Of a stretch of 64,000 nt of DNA, positions 62,275 to 64,000 are shown one piece after another (the first letter of the stretch is position 1; each line of letters starts with the position of its first letter). Position numbers and translations under genes: made by a program. The notes under the pieces were generated by a model. That model did no database searches, was not told the DNA's origin, and saw nothing but the letters and a program-made list of their open reading frames with translations. Location of the stretch: assembly GCF_014696615.1 (NCBI RefSeq), contig NZ_JACJQJ010000031.1:1-64000 (forward strand), written 5' to 3'. Source of the stretch: Nostoc linckia FACHB-104 (GTDB lineage Bacteria; Cyanobacteriota; Cyanobacteriia; Cyanobacteriales; Nostocaceae).

Positions 62275-63038
62275 TCGCTGTTTAAGAAGAGGGGGAAGAA
62301 TAAGATTATCGCCTTCACTCTGAAAACTGAGTAATTTAATTTCTGCAAGTTCCTAAGACAGAGAAAAATGGGCATAAGGCATTTGTCCTTAGTCTCTTGT
62401 GCTATTTAAAAAATTGAGCGTTTATAAGCGCGCTCAATAGCTTTATGCATCAGCAAACATGCTGCCGTATTCTTGCTTTCACAGACACTAGAATAATATC
62501 AACAATTAAGTCTTATTTTATACTAAGTAAAGTGAATTAATTTTAGGTTAAACTGAGATTAGCATTATATTTATCATCATTTAGATATAGATAAATATAT
62601 ATCCTTGAGTAGATGAACAATATTGATTATATATATATGCCATGCTACTTGCTGTATGCTAAATAATTAAAGTTTTTTTTTAATCTACTTCTGGTAAATT
62701 AAACACTAATATAGTCAATACTAAAAAGTATAAATTGGTGCATCAAACTGTCTAAAAGAGGCAGAAATTCCAGAAAGTAAAAATCCAACAACTTAAGAGT
62801 TATAGAGCTATTTGAAATCTGACTAGAAATTCAAATTTGCTCTTATTTATGGTAACTATACTCCTGGATAAAAGCCTCATAACATACATATATCAGGGAA
62901 AAGTTGCGCTTTTTTGACCTATCTTTGACTAAGCGACAATCTCAACAAGTGCATTACCCTACCGGCTAAATTGATCAAATGAATCTGGCTACAGATGTTT
63001 TTGTTGTACAAAGTTAGCGGCACAATCTGATTGTATTT
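62275..63038. other. AT-rich intergenic region
   Basis: It starts with a segment ending TTTCTGCAAGTTCCTAAG (about 62339-62356) that resembles the end of repeat family B. The rest is AT-rich, with no frame of coding character, no terminator and no recognised repeat. It presumably contains the promoter of the following sensory gene. Confidence 0.4.
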
Positions 63039-64000
63039 ATGTCTAATTTCTCGCCAAAAAAACAAGTAGGTAATAAAAAAAATCATCAGTTAGAGGGTAA
63101 TCAACAAAATGTAGCGGAATCGAATTTAGACAGTGCAAAACGGCCAACAATAATTCAAATTCCTAACTCTCATCGTCTGGGACAGAAAGATTGGAGTTTG
63201 AAAGCCAAGGCGACAATTTGGTCTTGTGCTATTAGTATGCTTCCCGTGCTAGCAGTTGGGTCTGCAACCTATTACCTTGGCAACCAACAAATTACCGAGC
63301 AGATTTCTTATACGAAACCATTAGGGATTAAACAGTTAGCAGAAACTAAGCTGGCACTACAAAACCAGTTATCGCTATTGTTAATGGGAACAGGGGTAAC
63401 AACTTTGTTGGTGGGTGCGATCGCAGTATTTCTGACTAATCGCGCCTTGCGTCCACTCCTCAATACTGCGGCGCTCTCTAATAATATTGTGCGGAGGCTA
63501 CTGCCAGACCAAGCTGGAATTAGGGGTGCGATCGCTTCCAAAGATGAACTGGTAGTTTTGGAAAAAAACATCAGTTTAATCAAAAAACAGCTTCCAGATT
63601 TGCTATGGAAACAAGAACAAGAAACTGAACGCGTGCAAGTTTTAATGAAGATTACCCGGCGCATTCAGGAATGTCTCAACGAAGAAGATGTTCTCAAAAC
63701 CACAGTCGAGGAAGTACGCACAGCCTTAAACAGCGATCGCGTCACCATCTTTCGCTTCCATCCCAATAGAGAAGGAACCTTTGTTGCTGAATCAGTAGGA
63801 TTCGGTTTGCCGAAAACTTTGCGAACTACAGTCTCAGTTCCTTCTGTAGGAGGAGAGGACATAGAAGAATACCAAAACGGTCATATCGTGGCTATTGATG
63901 ACATCTATCAAGTCGACCTCAGCGATTCTCAACTTAGCTTCCTAGAGCGATTTGCAGTCAAAGCCAATTTGGTAGCACCAATTTTTCAGAAAAATCAGCT
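63039..64000 (+). CDS. GAF-domain sensory protein, probably a methyl-accepting chemotaxis protein (5' part)
   Basis: The frame opens at ATG 63039 and continues without a stop to the window end (320 codons visible). Two membrane helices are seen (IWSCAISMLPVLAVGSATYY about residues 63-82 and LLLMGTGVTTLLVGAIAVFL about 112-131). A HAMP-like linker and helices follow (about 135-195), then the start of a GAF domain from about residue 208 (LMKITRRIQECLNEEDVLKT, VRTALNSDRVTIFRFHPNRE, FLERFAVKANLVAPIFQKN). This order is typical of cyanobacterial PixJ/Ptx-like chemoreceptors. The signalling domain lies beyond the window, so a histidine kinase cannot be excluded. The chromophore cysteine, if any, is not reached. 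Confidence 0.82.
   Translation, partial: MSNFSPKKQVGNKKNHQLEGNQQNVAESNLDSAKRPTIIQIPNSHRLGQKDWSLKAKATIWSCAISMLPVLAVGSATYYLGNQQITEQISYTKPLGIKQLAETKLALQNQLSLLLMGTGVTTLLVGAIAVFLTNRALRPLLNTAALSNNIVRRLLPDQAGIRGAIASKDELVVLEKNISLIKKQLPDLLWKQEQETERVQVLMKITRRIQECLNEEDVLKTTVEEVRTALNSDRVTIFRFHPNREGTFVAESVGFGLPKTLRTTVSVPSVGGEDIEEYQNGHIVAIDDIYQVDLSDSQLSFLERFAVKANLVAPIFQKNQ

Noticed and set aside
62157-62375. 72-codon minus-strand frame ending in SRGRVSRLERTGVRFPPL
   Set aside because: It runs through dispersed repeats; such Arg/Gly-rich endings are a known artefact of these repeats in cyanobacterial annotations.

Overview
The window looks like chromosome of a filamentous, heterocyst-forming type cyanobacterium (Nostocales: Nostoc, Anabaena, Calothrix or Tolypothrix relatives). 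The evidence is the very frequent HIP1 octamer GCGATCGC, heptamer short tandem repeats (GGGTAAT, TTTTGAC, CCCCAAT, TAATTCG), small dispersed repeats of the type described from Nostoc, and cyanobacterial gene families (Zn-ribbon Ser/Thr kinases, FHA proteins, ABC1 kinases, TIGR03792, giant RTX proteins). No rRNA, tRNA, CRISPR array or full-length insertion sequence was recognised.

Layout. 0.4-5.9 kb: a possible Cys-rich micro-ORF, a minimal cheR-cheB pair, a NADAR protein, a small DUF6881-like protein, a TPR protein and a family-4 uracil-DNA glycosylase. 6.2-10.8 kb (minus strand): SppA protease, type 2 IPP isomerase, a dynamin-like GTPase. 11.0-14.8 kb: a ParD antitoxin followed by a broken ParE toxin, a methyltransferase, and a secreted protein that looks like an outer-membrane barrel. 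15.3-20.0 kb (minus): a 1561-residue RTX calcium-binding repeat protein. 20.6-34.2 kb (mostly plus): OpgC/DUF3131 pair, MnmH, a prohibitin-like protein, endonuclease V, a pentapeptide-repeat protein, an FHA-zinc-ribbon protein next to an FHA-FAD oxidoreductase fusion, an SGNH hydrolase, an ABC1 kinase and small membrane proteins.

34.3-44.2 kb (minus) is one tightly packed polysaccharide/glycan island. It holds four GT8-like transferases (three adjacent paralogues), two GT4 enzymes, one GT10/fucosyltransferase-like enzyme and an MsbA/HepA-type ABC exporter whose C-terminus carries two histidine-kinase DHp-like modules without an ATPase domain. 44.8-64 kb returns to housekeeping: GloB, a DUF2817 peptidase, rplI-dnaB, FKBP isomerase, a site-2 protease with CBS domains, ArgJ, a Mut7-C protein, a ROK kinase, a Ser/Thr kinase followed by a periplasmic-binding protein, and the start of a GAF-containing sensory protein cut by the window end.

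The most unusual items are: the ABC exporter-DHp fusion; an array of about 55-nt putative small RNA units (two intact, two decayed, arranged as a roughly 500-bp tandem duplication) between the site-2 protease and argJ; two MITE-like repeat families with nested dispersed-repeat insertions; a toxin-antitoxin pair damaged by a dispersed repeat and a frameshift; and the FHA-FAD fusion.
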